From Tenodera sinensis (lineage: Eukaryota > Arthropoda > Insecta > Mantodea > Mantidae), in assembly GCA_030765045.1 (NCBI GenBank), contig CM060966.1, positions 59,895,522 through 59,959,521 of the forward strand: a stretch of 64,000 nucleotides of DNA, given 5' to 3'. The notes under the pieces were generated by a model. It saw nothing but the letters and a program-made list of their open reading frames with translations. It did not search any database and was not told the DNA's origin. Made by a program: the position numbers and the translations under genes. Each line of letters opens with the position of its first letter. Position 1 is the first letter of the stretch. Positions 10,698 through 24,200 of the stretch are shown piece by piece.

Positions 10698-12250
10698 AAG
10701 TCGCATGTACTGAAATAATTCATATTGATTCGTGAACTTGATAACCAACAAACAAGCTAGTAAGTGTATGCATGGTATTAAATCTCATGTACGGAAATAA
10801 TTCATAGTGATTCCTGAACTTGATAACCAACAAACAAGCCAGTAAGTGTATGCCTGGCGTTAAATATCATGTACGGAAATAATTCATAGTGATTCATGAA
10901 ATCGATAATAAACAACCTCACCAGTAAGTGTATACATGATGTTAAGTCTCATGTACGGAAATAATTCATAGTGATTCCTTAACTCGGGAACCAACAAACA
11001 AGCCACTAAGTGTATGCATGTAGTTAAATCTATTGTATGCAAATAATTCATAGTGATTCCTGAACTCGATAACCAACAAACAAGCCAATAAGTGTATGCA
11101 TGGTGTTAAATCTAATGTACGGAAATAATTCATAGTGATTCCTGAACTCGATAACCAACATACAAGCCGGTAAGTGTATGCATGGCTTTAATCCTCATGT
11201 ATGGAAATAATTCATAGTGATTCCTGAACTCCATAAACAACAAACAAGCCAATAGGTGTATGCATGGCTTTAAACATCATGTATGGAAATATTTCATAGT
11301 GATACCTGTACTCGATAACGAACAAACAAGCCAGTAAGTGTATGCATGGCTTTAAACCTCATGTATGGAAATAATTCATAGTGATTCCTGAACTCGATAA
11401 CCAACAAACAAGCCAATAAGTGTACGCATGGTGTTAAATCTCATGTACAAAAATAATTCATAGTGATTCCTGAACTCGATAACCAACAAACAAGCCAGTA
11501 AGTGTATGCATGGCGTTACATCTCATGTAGGGAAATAATTCATAGTGATTCCTGAACTCGATAACCAACAAACAAGCCAGTAAGTGTATGCATGGCGTTA
11601 GATCTCATGTAGGGAAATAATTTATAGTGATTTCTCAACACGATAACCAACAAACTAGCCAGTAAGTGTATACATGGATGTAAGTGTCATGTATGCAAAT
11701 AGGTCATAGTGATTCTTGAACTCGATAACCTACAAACAAGTCAGTAAGTGTACGCATGTCGTTAAGTCTCATGAATGGAAACAATTCATAGTGATTCCTG
11801 AACTCGATAACCAACAAACTAGCCAGTAAGTGTATGCATGGCCTTAAGTCTCATGTACGGAAATAATACATAGGGATTCCTGAACGCGATAACCAACAAA
11901 CAAGCCAGTAAGTGTAAGCATGTCGTTAAATCTCATGTACGGAAATAATTCATAGTGATTCCTGAACTCTCTAGCCAACAAACTAGCCAGTAAGTGTATG
12001 CATGGCGTTAAACCTCATGTATGGAAATAATTCATAGTGATACCTGAACTCGATAACCAACAAACTAGGCAGTTGCATGGAATGCATGGCGTTAAATCTC
12101 ATGTACGGAAATAAATCATAGTGATTCCTGAACTCGATATCCAACAAACAAGCTAGTAAGTGTATGCATGGCGTTAAATCTCATGTACGGAAATAATTCA
12201 TAGTAATTCTTGAACTCGATAGCCAACAAACAAGCCAGTAAGTGTATCCA

Positions 12251-12742
12251 TGGCATTAAATCTCATGTACGGAAATAATTCATGCTGATTCCTGAACTCG
12301 ATAACCAACAAACAAGCCAGTATGTGTATGCATGGCGTTAAGTTTCATGTACGGAAATTATTCATAGTGATACCTGAACTCATTAACCAACAAACAAGCC
12401 AGTAAGTGTATGCATGGCGTTAAGTTTCATGCACGGAAATAATTCATAGTAATTCCTGAACTCGATAACGAACAAACTAGCCAGTAAGTGTATGCATGGC
12501 ATTAAATCTCATGTACGGAAATAATTCATGCTGATTCCTGAACTCGATAACCAACAAACAAGCCAGTATGTGTATGCATGGCGTTAAGTTTCATGTACGG
12601 AAATTATTCATAGTGATACCTGAACTCATTAACCAACAAACAAGCCAGTAAGTGTATGCATGGCGTTAAGTTTCATGCACGGAAATAATTCATAGTAATT
12701 CCTGAACTCGATAACGAACAAACTAGCCAGTAAGTGTATGCA
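12251..12742. repeat. Three-monomer (246-bp) tandem duplication
   Basis: Positions 12251-12496 and 12497-12742 appear identical, including rare variants catgctgattcc and ggaaattattcatag. The offset is exactly 3 x 82. Confidence 0.88.
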
Positions 12743-13749
12743 TGTCTTTAAATCTCATGAACGGAAATAATTCATGGTGATTCCTGAACTCTATAGCCAA
12801 CAGACAAGCCAGTAAGTATATGCAAGGCATTAAATCTCATGTGCGGAAATAATTCATATTGTTTCTTGAACTCGATAACCAACAAACAAGCCAGTAAGTG
12901 TATGCAAGGCGTTAAGTCTCATGTACGGAAATAATTCATTGAGATTCCTGAGCTCGATAACCAACAAACAAGCCAGTAAGTGTATGCATGGCGTTAAGTT
13001 TCATGCACAGAAATAATTCATGGTAATTCCTGAACCCTATAACCAACAAACAAGCCAGTAAGTGTATGCATGGCGTTGAGTCTCATGTACGGAAATAATT
13101 CATAGTGATTCCTGAACTCGATAGCCAACAAACAAGCCAGTAAGTGATTGCATGTCGCTAAGTCTCATTTACGGAAATAACTCATAATAATTCCTGAACT
13201 CGATAACCAACAAATAAGGCAGTAAATGTAAGCATGGCGGTAAATATCATGTATGGAAATAATCCATAAAGATTCCTGAACTCGATATCCAACAACAAAG
13301 CCAGTAAGTGTATGCATGGCGTTAAATCTCATGTATTGAAAAAATTCATAGTGATTCCTGAACCCTGTAACCAAAAAACTAGCAAATAATCTTATGCATG
13401 GCGTTAAATCTCACGTACGGAAATAATTCATAGTGATTCTTGAACTTGATTACCAACAAACAAGCCAGTAAGTGTATGCATGGCGTTAAATCTCATGTAC
13501 GGAAATAATTCATATAGACTCGTGAACTAAATATCCAACAAACTAGCCAGTTAGTTTATGCATGGCCTTAAATCTCGTGTACGGAAATAGTTCATAGTGA
13601 TTCCTGAACTCGATAACAAACAAACTAACCAGCAAGTGTATGCATGGCGTTAAGTGTCATGTATGGAAATAATTCATTGTGATTCCTGAACTCCATAACC
13701 AACAAACTGGCCAGTAAGTGTATGTATGGCGTTAAATCTCATGGACGGA

Positions 13750-14979
13750 AATAATTCATAGTAATTCCTGAAATCGATAGCCAACAAACTAACCAGTAAG
13801 TGTATGCATGGCGTTAAATCTCATGTCCGGAAACAATTCATAGTGATTCCTGAAATCGATAGCCAACAAACTAGCCAGTAAGTGTATGCATGGCGTTAAA
13901 TCTCCTAAACGGAAATAATTAATGGTAATTCTTGAAGTCAATAGCCAACAAACAAGCCAGTAAGTGTATGCATGGTATTAAATCTCATGTACGGAAATAA
14001 TTCATATTGATTCTTGAACTCGATAACCAACAAACAAGCCAGTAAGTGTATGCATGGCGTTAAGCTTCATGCACGGAAATAATTCATAGTGATTCCTGAA
14101 CTCGATAACCAGCAAACGAGCGAGTAAGTGTATGCATGCCGTTAAGTCTCATTAACGGAAATAATTCATAGTAATTCCTGAAATCGATAGCCAACAAACT
14201 AACCAGTAAGTGTACGCATGGCGCTAAATCTCATGTCCGGAAACAATTCATAGTGATTCCTGAAATCGATAGCCAACAAACTAGCCAGTAAGTGTATGCA
14301 TGGCGTTAAATCTCCTAAACGGAAATAATTAATGGTAATTCTTGAAGTCAATAGCCAACAAACAAGCCAGTAAGTGTATGCATGGTATTAAATCTCATGT
14401 ACGGAAATAATTCATATTGATTCTTGAACTCGATAACCAACAAACAAGCCAGTAAGTGTATGCATGGCGTTAAGCTTCATGCACGGAAATAATTCATAGT
14501 GATTCCTGAACTCGATAACCAACAGCCAAGCCAGTAAGTGTATGCAGGGCGTTAAATCTCATGAACGGAAATAATTCATAGTGATTCATGAAATCGATAC
14601 CCTACAAACTAACCAGTAAGTGTATGCATGGCGTTAAATCTCATGTCGGGAAACAATTCATAGTGATTCCTGAAATCGATAGCCAACAAACTAGCCAGTA
14701 AGTGTATGCATGGCGTTAAATCTCCTAAACGGAAATAATTAATGGTAATTCTTGAAGTCAATAGCCAACAAACAAGCCAGTAAGTGTATGCATGGTATTA
14801 AATCTCATGTACGGAAATAATTCATATTGATTCTTGAACTCGATAACCAACAAACAAGCCAGTAAGTGTATGCATGGCGTTAAGCTTCATGCACGGAAAT
14901 AATTCATAGTGATTCCTGAACTCGATAACCAGCAAACGAGCGAGTAAGTGTATGCATGCCGTTAAGTCTCATTAACGGA
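13750..14979. repeat. Five-monomer (410-bp) block in three tandem copies
   Basis: Copies begin near 13750, 14160 and 14570. Shared rare variants are ctcctaaacggaaataat, aatggtaattcttgaagtc and gttaagcttcatg. Small differences (tgtccgg versus tgtcggg; gcgctaaat in copy 2) separate the copies. This is a clear higher-order repeat of five monomers. Confidence 0.88.
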
Positions 14980-15475
14980 AATAATTAATAGTAATTCCTG
15001 AACTCGATAACCAACAAATTAGCCAGTAAGTGTATGTATGGCGTTAAATCTCATGTACGGGAATAATTCGTGGTAATTTCTGAACTCGAAGGCCAACAAA
15101 CTAGCCAGGAAGTGTATGCATGGAGTTAAACCTCATGTACGCAAATAATTCATAGTGATACCTGAACTCAATAACCAACAAACAAGCAAGTAAGTGTGTG
15201 CATGGCGTTAAGTCTCATGTACGGAAATAATTCATATTGATTCTTGAACTCGTAGACCAACAAACAAGCGAGTAAGTGTTTGCGTGGCGTTAAGTCTCAT
15301 GTACGGAAATAATTCATAGTGATTCCTGAATTCGATAACCAACAAACAAGCCAGTAAGTGTATGCATGCCGTTAACTCTCATGTACGGAAATAGTTCATA
15401 GTAATTCCTGAACTCGATAACCAACAAAATAGCTTGTAAGTGTATGTATGGCGTTAAATCTCATGTGCGAAAATA

Positions 15476-18400
15476 ATTCATAGTAATTCCTGAACTCGAT
15501 CACCAACAACCAAGCTAGTAAGTGTATACATGGCGTTAAATCTCATGTACGGAAATATTTCACAGAGATTCTTGAACCCGACAACCAAAAAACAAGCCAA
15601 TTATGTGTAAACATGGCGTTAAGTCTCATGTATGGAAATAATTCATAGTGATTCTTGAACTCCATAACAAACAAACTAACCAGTAAGTGTATGCATGGCG
15701 TTAAGTGTCATGTATGGAAATAATTCATTGTGATTCCTGAACTCCATAGCCAACAAACTGGCCAGTAGGTGTATGTATGGCGTTAAATCTTATGGACGGA
15801 GATAATTCATAGTAATTCCTGAACTCGATAACCAAAAACCAAGCCAGTAAGTGTAGGCAGGGCGTTAAATCTCATGAACGGAAATAATTCATAGTGATTC
15901 CTGAACTCGATACCCTACAAACTAACCAGTAAGTGTATGCATGGCGTTAAGCCTCGTGTATGGAAATGGTTCATAGTGATTCCTGAAATCGATAACCAAA
16001 AAACTAGCCAGTAAGTGTATACATGGCGTTAAGTATCATGTATGCAAATAGGTCATAGTGATTCTTGAACTCGATAACCTACAAACTAGCCAGTACGTGT
16101 ATGCATGTCGTAGAGTCTCATGTATGGTAACAATTCATAGTGATTCCTGAACTCGATAACCAACAAACTAGCCAGTAAGTGTATGCATGGCGTTAAGTCT
16201 CATGTGCGGAAATAATTCATAGTGATTCCTGAACTCGATAGCCAGCAAACTAGCCAGGAAGTGTATGCATGGCGTTAAACCTCCTGTATGGAAATAATTC
16301 ATAGTGATACCTGAACTCGATAACCAACAAACTAGCCAGTTGCATGGTATGCATGGCGTTAAATCTCATGTACGGAAATAAATCATAGTGATTCCTGAAC
16401 TCGATAGCCAACAAACAAGCCAGTAAGTGATTACATGTCGCTAATTCTCATTTACGGAAATAACTCATAATAATTCCTGAACACGATAACCAACAAACAA
16501 GGCAGTAAATGTATGCGTGGCGTTAAGTCTCATGTGCGGAAATAATTCATAGTGATTCCTGAACTCGATAGCCAGCAAACTAGCCAGGAAGTGTATGCAT
16601 GGCGTTAAACCTCCTGTATGGAAATAATTCATAGTGATACCTGAACTCGATAACCAACAAACTAGCCAGTTGCATGGTATGCAGGGCGTTAAATCTCATG
16701 AACGGAAATAATTCATAGTGATTCCTGCACTCGATACCCTACAAACTAACGAGTAAGTGTATGCATGGCGTTAAACCTCATGTATGGAAATGATTCATAG
16801 TGATTGCTAAACTCGATAACCAACAAACAAGCCAGTAAGTGTATCCATGGCGTTAAATCTCCTAAACGGAAATAATTAATAGTAATTCTTGAAGCCAATA
16901 GCCAAGAAACAAGCCAGTAAGTGTATGCATGGTATTAAATCTCCTGTACGGAAATAATTCATATTGATTCTTGAACTCGATAACCAACAAACAAGCCAGT
17001 AAGTGTATGCATGGCGTTAAGTCTCATGTACGGAAATAATTCATAGTGATTCCTGAACTCGATGACCAACAAACAAGCCAGTAAGTGTATGCATGGCGTT
17101 AAGCTTCATGCATGGAAATAATTCATAGTGATTCCTGAACTCGATAACCAGCAAACGAGCGAGTAAGTGTATGCATGCCGTTTAGTCTCATTAACGGAAA
17201 TAATTAATAGTAATTCCTGAACTCGATAACCAACAAATTAGCCAGTAAGTGTATGTATGGCGTTAAATCTCATGTACGGGAATAATTCGTGGTATTTTCT
17301 GAACTCGAAAGCCAACAAACTAGCCAGGAAGTGTATGCATGGCGTTAAACTTCATGTATGGAAATAATTCATAGTGATACCTGAACTCAATAACCAACAA
17401 ACAAGCAAGTAAGTGTGTGCATGGCGTTAACTCTCATGTACGGAAATAATTCATAGTAATTGTTGAACTCGATAGCCACCAAACAAGCCAGTAAGTGTAT
17501 CCATGGCATTAAACCTCATGTACGGAAATAATTCATATTGATTCTTGAACTCGTAGACCAACAAACAAGCCACTAAGTGTTTGCGTGGCGTTAAGTCTCA
17601 TGTACGGAAATAATTCATAGTGATTCCTGAATTCGATAACCAACAAACAAGCCAGTAAGTGTATGCATGGCGTTAAGTTTCATGCACGAAGATAATTCAT
17701 AGTGATTCCTGAATTCGATAACCAACAAACAAGCCAGTAAGTGTATGCATGGCGTTAAGTTTCATGCACGAAGATAATTCATGGTGACTCCTGAATCCTA
17801 TAACCAACAAACGAGCCAGTAAGTGTATGCATGCCGTTAACTCTCATGTACGGAAATAGTTCATAGTAATTCCTGAACTCGATAACCAACAAAATAGCTT
17901 GTAAGTGTATGTATGGCGTTAAATCTCATGTGCGAAAATAATTCATAGTAATTCCTGAACTCGATCACCAACAACCAAGCCAGTAAGTGTATACATGGCG
18001 TTAAATCTCATGTACGGAAATATTTCACAGAGATTCTTGAACCCGACAACCAAAAAACAAGCCAATTATGTGTAAACATGGCGTTAAATCTCATGTACGG
18101 GAATAATTCGTGGTATTTTCTGAACTCGAAAGCCAACAAACTAGCCAGGAAGTGTATGCATGGCGTTAAACTTCATGTATGGAAATAATTCATAGTGATA
18201 CCTGAACTCAATAACCAACAAACAAGCAAGTAAGTGTGTGCATGGCGTTAACTCTCATGTACGGAAATAATTCATAGTAATTGTTGAACTCGATAGCCAC
18301 CAAACAAGCCAGTAAGTGTATCCATGGCATTAAACCTCATGTACGGAAATAATTCATATTGATTCTTGAACTCGTAGACCAACAAACAAGCCACTAAGTG

Positions 18401-21289
18401 TTTGCGTGGCGTTAAGTCTCATGTACGGAAATAATTCATAGTGATTCCTGAATTCGATAACCAACAAACAAGCCAGTAAGTGTATGCATGGCGTTAAGTT
18501 TCATGCACGAAGATAATTCATAGTGATTCCTGAATTCGATAACCAACAAACAAGCCAGTAAGTGTATGCATGGCGTTAAGTTTCATGCACGAAGATAATT
18601 CATGGTGACTCCTGAATCCTATAACCAACAAACGAGCCAGTAAGTGTATGCATGCCGTTAACTCTCATGTACGGAAATAGTTCATAGTAATTCCTGAACT
18701 CGATCACCAACAACCAAGCTAGTAAGTGTATACATGGCGTTAAATCTCATGTACGGAAATATTTCACAGAGATTCTTGAACCCGACAACCAAAAAACAAG
18801 CCAATTATGTGTAAACATGGCGTTAAGTCTCATGTATGGAAATAATTCATAGTGATTCTTGAACTCCATAACAAACAAACTAACCAGTAAGTGTATGCAT
18901 GGCGTTAAGTGTCATGTATGGAAATAATTCATTGTGATTCCTGAACTCCATAGCCAACAAACTGGCCAGTAGGTGTATGTATGGCGTTAAATCTTATGGA
19001 CGGAGATAATTCATAGTAATTCCTGAACTCGATAACCAAAAACCAAGCCAGTAAGTGTAGGCAGGGCGTTAAATCTCATGAACGGAAATAATTCATAGTG
19101 ATTCCTGAACTCGATACCCTACAAACTAACCAGTAAGTGTATGCATGGCGTTAAGCCTCGTGTATGGAAATGGTTCATAGTGATTCCTGAAATCGATAAC
19201 CAAAAAACTAGCCAGTAAGTGTATACATGGCGTTAAGTATCATGTATGCAAATAGGTCATAGTGATTCTTGAACTCGATAACCTACAAACTAGCCAGTAC
19301 GTGTATGCATGTCGTAGAGTCTCATGTATGGTAACAATTCATAGTGATTCCTGAACTCGATAACCAACAAACTAGCCAGTAAGTGTATGCATGGCGTTAA
19401 GTCTCATGTGCGGAAATAATTCATAGTGATTCCTGAACTCGATAGCCAGCAAACTAGCCAGGAAGTGTATGCATGGCGTTAAACCTCCTGTATGGAAATA
19501 ATTCATAGTGATACCTGAACTCGATAACCAACAAACTAGCCAGTTGCATGGTATGCATGGCGTTAAATCTCATGTACGGAAATAAATCATAGTGATTCCT
19601 GAACTCGATAGCCAACAAACAAGCCAGTAAGTGATTACATGTCGCTAATTCTCATTTACGGAAATAACTCATAATAATTCCTGAACACGATAACCAACAA
19701 ACAAGGCAGTAAATGTATGCGTGGCGTTAAGTCTCATGTGCGGAAATAATTCATAGTGATTCCTGAACTCGATAGCCAGCAAACTAGCCAGGAAGTGTAT
19801 GCATGGCGTTAAACCTCCTGTATGGAAATAATTCATAGTGATACCTGAACTCGATAACCAACAAACTAGCCAGTTGCATGGTATGCAGGGCGTTAAATCT
19901 CATGAACGGAAATAATTCATAGTGATTCCTGCACTCGATACCCTACAAACTAACGAGTAAGTGTATGCATGGCGTTAAACCTCATGTATGGAAATGATTC
20001 ATAGTGATTGCTAAACTCGATAACCAACAAACAAGCCAGTAAGTGTATCCATGGCGTTAAATCTCCTAAACGGAAATAATTAATAGTAATTCTTGAAGCC
20101 AATAGCCAAGAAACAAGCCAGTAAGTGTATGCATGGTATTAAATCTCCTGTACGGAAATAATTCATATTGATTCTTGAACTCGATAACCAACAAACAAGC
20201 CAGTAAGTGTATGCATGGCGTTAAGTCTCATGTACGGAAATAATTCATAGTGATTCCTGAACTCGATGACCAACAAACAAGCCAGTAAGTGTATGCATGG
20301 CGTTAAGCTTCATGCATGGAAATAATTCATAGTGATTCCTGAACTCGATAACCAGCAAACGAGCGAGTAAGTGTATGCATGCCGTTTAGTCTCATTAACG
20401 GAAATAATTAATAGTAATTCCTGAACTCGATAACCAACAAATTAGCCAGTAAGTGTATGTATGGCGTTAAATCTCATGTACGGGAATAATTCGTGGTATT
20501 TTCTGAACTCGAAAGCCAACAAACTAGCCAGGAAGTGTATGCATGGCGTTAAACTTCATGTATGGAAATAATTCATAGTGATACCTGAACTCAATAACCA
20601 ACAAACAAGCAAGTAAGTGTGTGCATGGCGTTAACTCTCATGTACGGAAATAATTCATAGTAATTGTTGAACTCGATAGCCACCAAACAAGCCAGTAAGT
20701 GTATCCATGGCATTAAACCTCATGTACGGAAATAATTCATATTGATTCTTGAACTCGTAGACCAACAAACAAGCCACTAAGTGTTTGCGTGGCGTTAAGT
20801 CTCATGTACGGAAATAATTCATAGTGATTCCTGAATTCGATAACCAACAAACAAGCCAGTAAGTGTATGCATGGCGTTAAGTTTCATGCACGAAGATAAT
20901 TCATAGTGATTCCTGAATTCGATAACCAACAAACAAGCCAGTAAGTGTATGCATGGCGTTAAGTTTCATGCACGAAGATAATTCATGGTGACTCCTGAAT
21001 CCTATAACCAACAAACGAGCCAGTAAGTGTATGCATGCCGTTAACTCTCATGTACGGAAATAGTTCATAGTAATTCCTGAACTCGATAACCAACAAAATA
21101 GCTTGTAAGTGTATGTATGGCGTTAAATCTCATGTGCGAAAATAATTCATAGTAATTCCTGAACTCGATCACCAACAACCAAGCCAGTAAGTGTATACAT
21201 GGCGTTAAATCTCATGTACGGAAATATTTCACAGAGATTCTTGAACCCGACAACCAAAAAACAAGCCAATTATGTGTAAACATGGCGTT
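15476..21289. repeat. Satellite duplication, offset 3204 bp
   Basis: About 2.6 kb at 15476-18085 recur at about 18680-21289. Anchors include gtcgtagagtctcatg (16108 and 19312) and caaccaagccagtaagtgtatac (17973 and 21177). The offset is 39 monomers plus 6 bp. The copies look almost identical over their length. Confidence 0.85.
17260..18690. repeat. Nested 821-bp duplication in satellite
   Basis: Text from gaataattcgtggtatttt at 17280 recurs at 18101 and stays in register through the catgcacgaagataattcat variants to about 17866/18687. The offset is 10 monomers plus 1 bp. It lies between the two arms of the 3204-bp duplication and helps explain their spacing. Confidence 0.82.
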
Positions 21290-24200
21290 GAGTCTCATGT
21301 ATGGAAATAATTCATAGTGATTCTTGAACTCCATAACAAACAAACTAACCAGTAAGTGTATGCATGGCGTTAAGTGTCATGTATGGAAATAATTCATTGT
21401 GATTCCTGAACTCCATACCCAACAAACTGGCCAGTAGGTGTATGTATGGCGCTAAATCTGATGGACGGAAATAATTCATAGTAATTCCTGAACTCGATAA
21501 CCAAAAACCAAGCCAGTAAGTGTAGGCAGGGCGTTAAATCTCATGAACGGAAATAATTCATAGTGATTCCTGAACTCGATACCCTACAAACTAACCAGTA
21601 AGTGTATGCATGGCGTTAAACCTCATGTATGGAAATGGTTCATAGTGATTCCTGAAATCGATAACCAAAAAACTAGCCAGTAAGTGTATACATGGCGTTA
21701 AGTGTCATGTATGCAAATAGGTCATAGTGATTCTTGAACTCGATAACCTACAAACTAGCCAGTAAGTGTATGCATGTCGTTAAGTCTCATGTATGGTAAC
21801 AATTCATAGTGATTCCTGAACTCGATAACCAACAAACTAGCCAGTAACTGTATGCATGGCGTTAAGTCTCATGTGCGGAAATAATTGATAGTGATTCCTG
21901 AACTCGATAGCCAGCAAACTAGCCAGGAAGTGTATGCATGGCGTTAAACCACCTGTATGGAAATAATTCATAGTGATACCTGAACTCGATAACCAACAAA
22001 CTAGCCAGTTGCATGGTATGCATGGCGTTAAATCTCATGTACGGAAATAAATCATAGTGATTCCTGAACCCTATAACCAACAAACAAGCCACTAAGTGTA
22101 TGCATGGCGTTGAGTCTCATGTACGGAAGTAATTCATAGTGATTCCTGAACTCGATAGCCAACAAACAAGCCAGTAAGTGATTACATGTCGCTAAATCTC
22201 ATTTACGGAAATAACTCATAATAATTCCTGAACTCGATAACCAACAAACAAGGCAGTAAATGTAAGCATGGCGGTAAATATCATGTATGGAAATAATCCA
22301 TAGAAATTCCTGAACTCGATATCCAACAACAAAGCCAGTAAGTGTATGTACGGCGTTAAATCTCATGTATGGAAAAAATTCATAGTGATTCCTGAACCCT
22401 GTAACCAAAAAACTAGCAAATAATCTTATGCATGGCGTTAAATCTCACGTACGGAAATAATTCATAGTGATTCTTGAACTTGATTACCAACAAACAAGCC
22501 AGTAAGTGTATGCATGTCGTTAAGTCTCATGTATGGATATAATTCATATTGATTAGAAAACTTGATAACCAACAAACAAGCCAGTAAGTGTATGCATGGC
22601 ATTAAATCTCATGTACGGAAATAATTCATATAGACTCGTGAGCTAAATATCCAACAAACTAGCCAGTTAGTTTATGCATGGCCTTAAGTCTCATGTACGG
22701 AAATAATTCATAGTGATTCCTCAACTCGATAACAAACAAACTAACCAGCAAGTGTATGCATGGCGTTAAGTGTCATGTATGGAAATAATTCATTGTGATT
22801 CCTGAACTCCATAACCAACAAACTGGCCAGTAAGTGTATGTATGGCGTTAAATCTCATGGACGGAAAGAAGTCATAGTAATTCCTGAACTCGATAACCAA
22901 CAACCAAGCCACTAAGTGTATGCAGGGCGTTAAATCTCATGAACGGAAATAATTCATAGTGATTCCTGCACTCGATACCCTACAAACTAACCAGTAAGTG
23001 TATGCATGGCTTTAAACCTCATGTATGAAATAATTCATAGTGACTCCTGAACGCGATAACCAACAAACAAGCCAGTAAGTGTATGCATGGCGTTAAATCT
23101 CATGTACGGAAACAATTCATAGTGATTCCTGAAATCGATAGCCAACAAACTAGCCAGTAAGTGTATGCATGGCGTTAAACCTCATGTATGGAAATGATTC
23201 ATTGTGATTGCTAAACTCGATAACCAACAAAAAAGCCAGTAAGTGTATCCATGGCGTTAAATCTCCTAAACGGAAATAATTAATAGTAATTCTTGAAGTC
23301 AATAGCCAAGAAACAAGCCAGTAAGTCTATGCATGGTATTAAATCTCATGTACGGAAATAATTCATATTGATTCTTGAACTCGATAACCAACAAACAAGC
23401 CAGTAAGTGTATGCATGGCGTTAAGTCTCATGTACGGAAATAATTCATAGTGATTCCTGAACTCGATAACCAACAAACAAGCCAGTAAGTGTATGCATGG
23501 CGTTAAGCCTCATGCACGGAAATAATTCATAGTGATTCCTGAACTCGATAACCAGCAAACGAGCGAGTAAGTGTATGCATGCCGTTAAGTCTCATTAACG
23601 GAAATAATTCATAGTAACTCCTGAACTCGATAACCAACAAATTAGCCAGTAAGTGTATGTATGGCGTTAAATCTCATGTACGGGAATAATTCGTGGTAAT
23701 TTTTGAACTCGATAGCCAACAAACTAGCCAGGAAGTGTATGCATGGCGTTAAACCTCATGTATGGAAATAATTCATAGTGATACCTGAACTCAATAACCA
23801 ACAAACAAGCAAGTAAGTGTGTGCATGGCGTTAACTCTCATGTACGGAAATAATTCTTAGTGATTCCTGAATTCGATAACCAACAAACAAGCCAGTAAGT
23901 GTTTGCGTGGCGTTAAGTCTCATGTACGGAAATAATTCATAGTGATTCCTGCAATCGATAACCAACAAACAAGCCAGTAAGTGTATGCATGGCGTTAAGT
24001 TTCATGCACGTAAATAATTCATGGTGACTCCTGAATCCTATAACCAACAAACGAGCCAGTAAGTGTATGCATGCCGTTAACTTTCATGTACGGAAATAGT
24101 TCATAGTAATTCCTGAACTCGATAACCAACAAAATAGCTTGTAAGTGTATGTATGGCGTTAAATCTCATGTGCGAAAATAATTCATAGTAATTCCTGAAC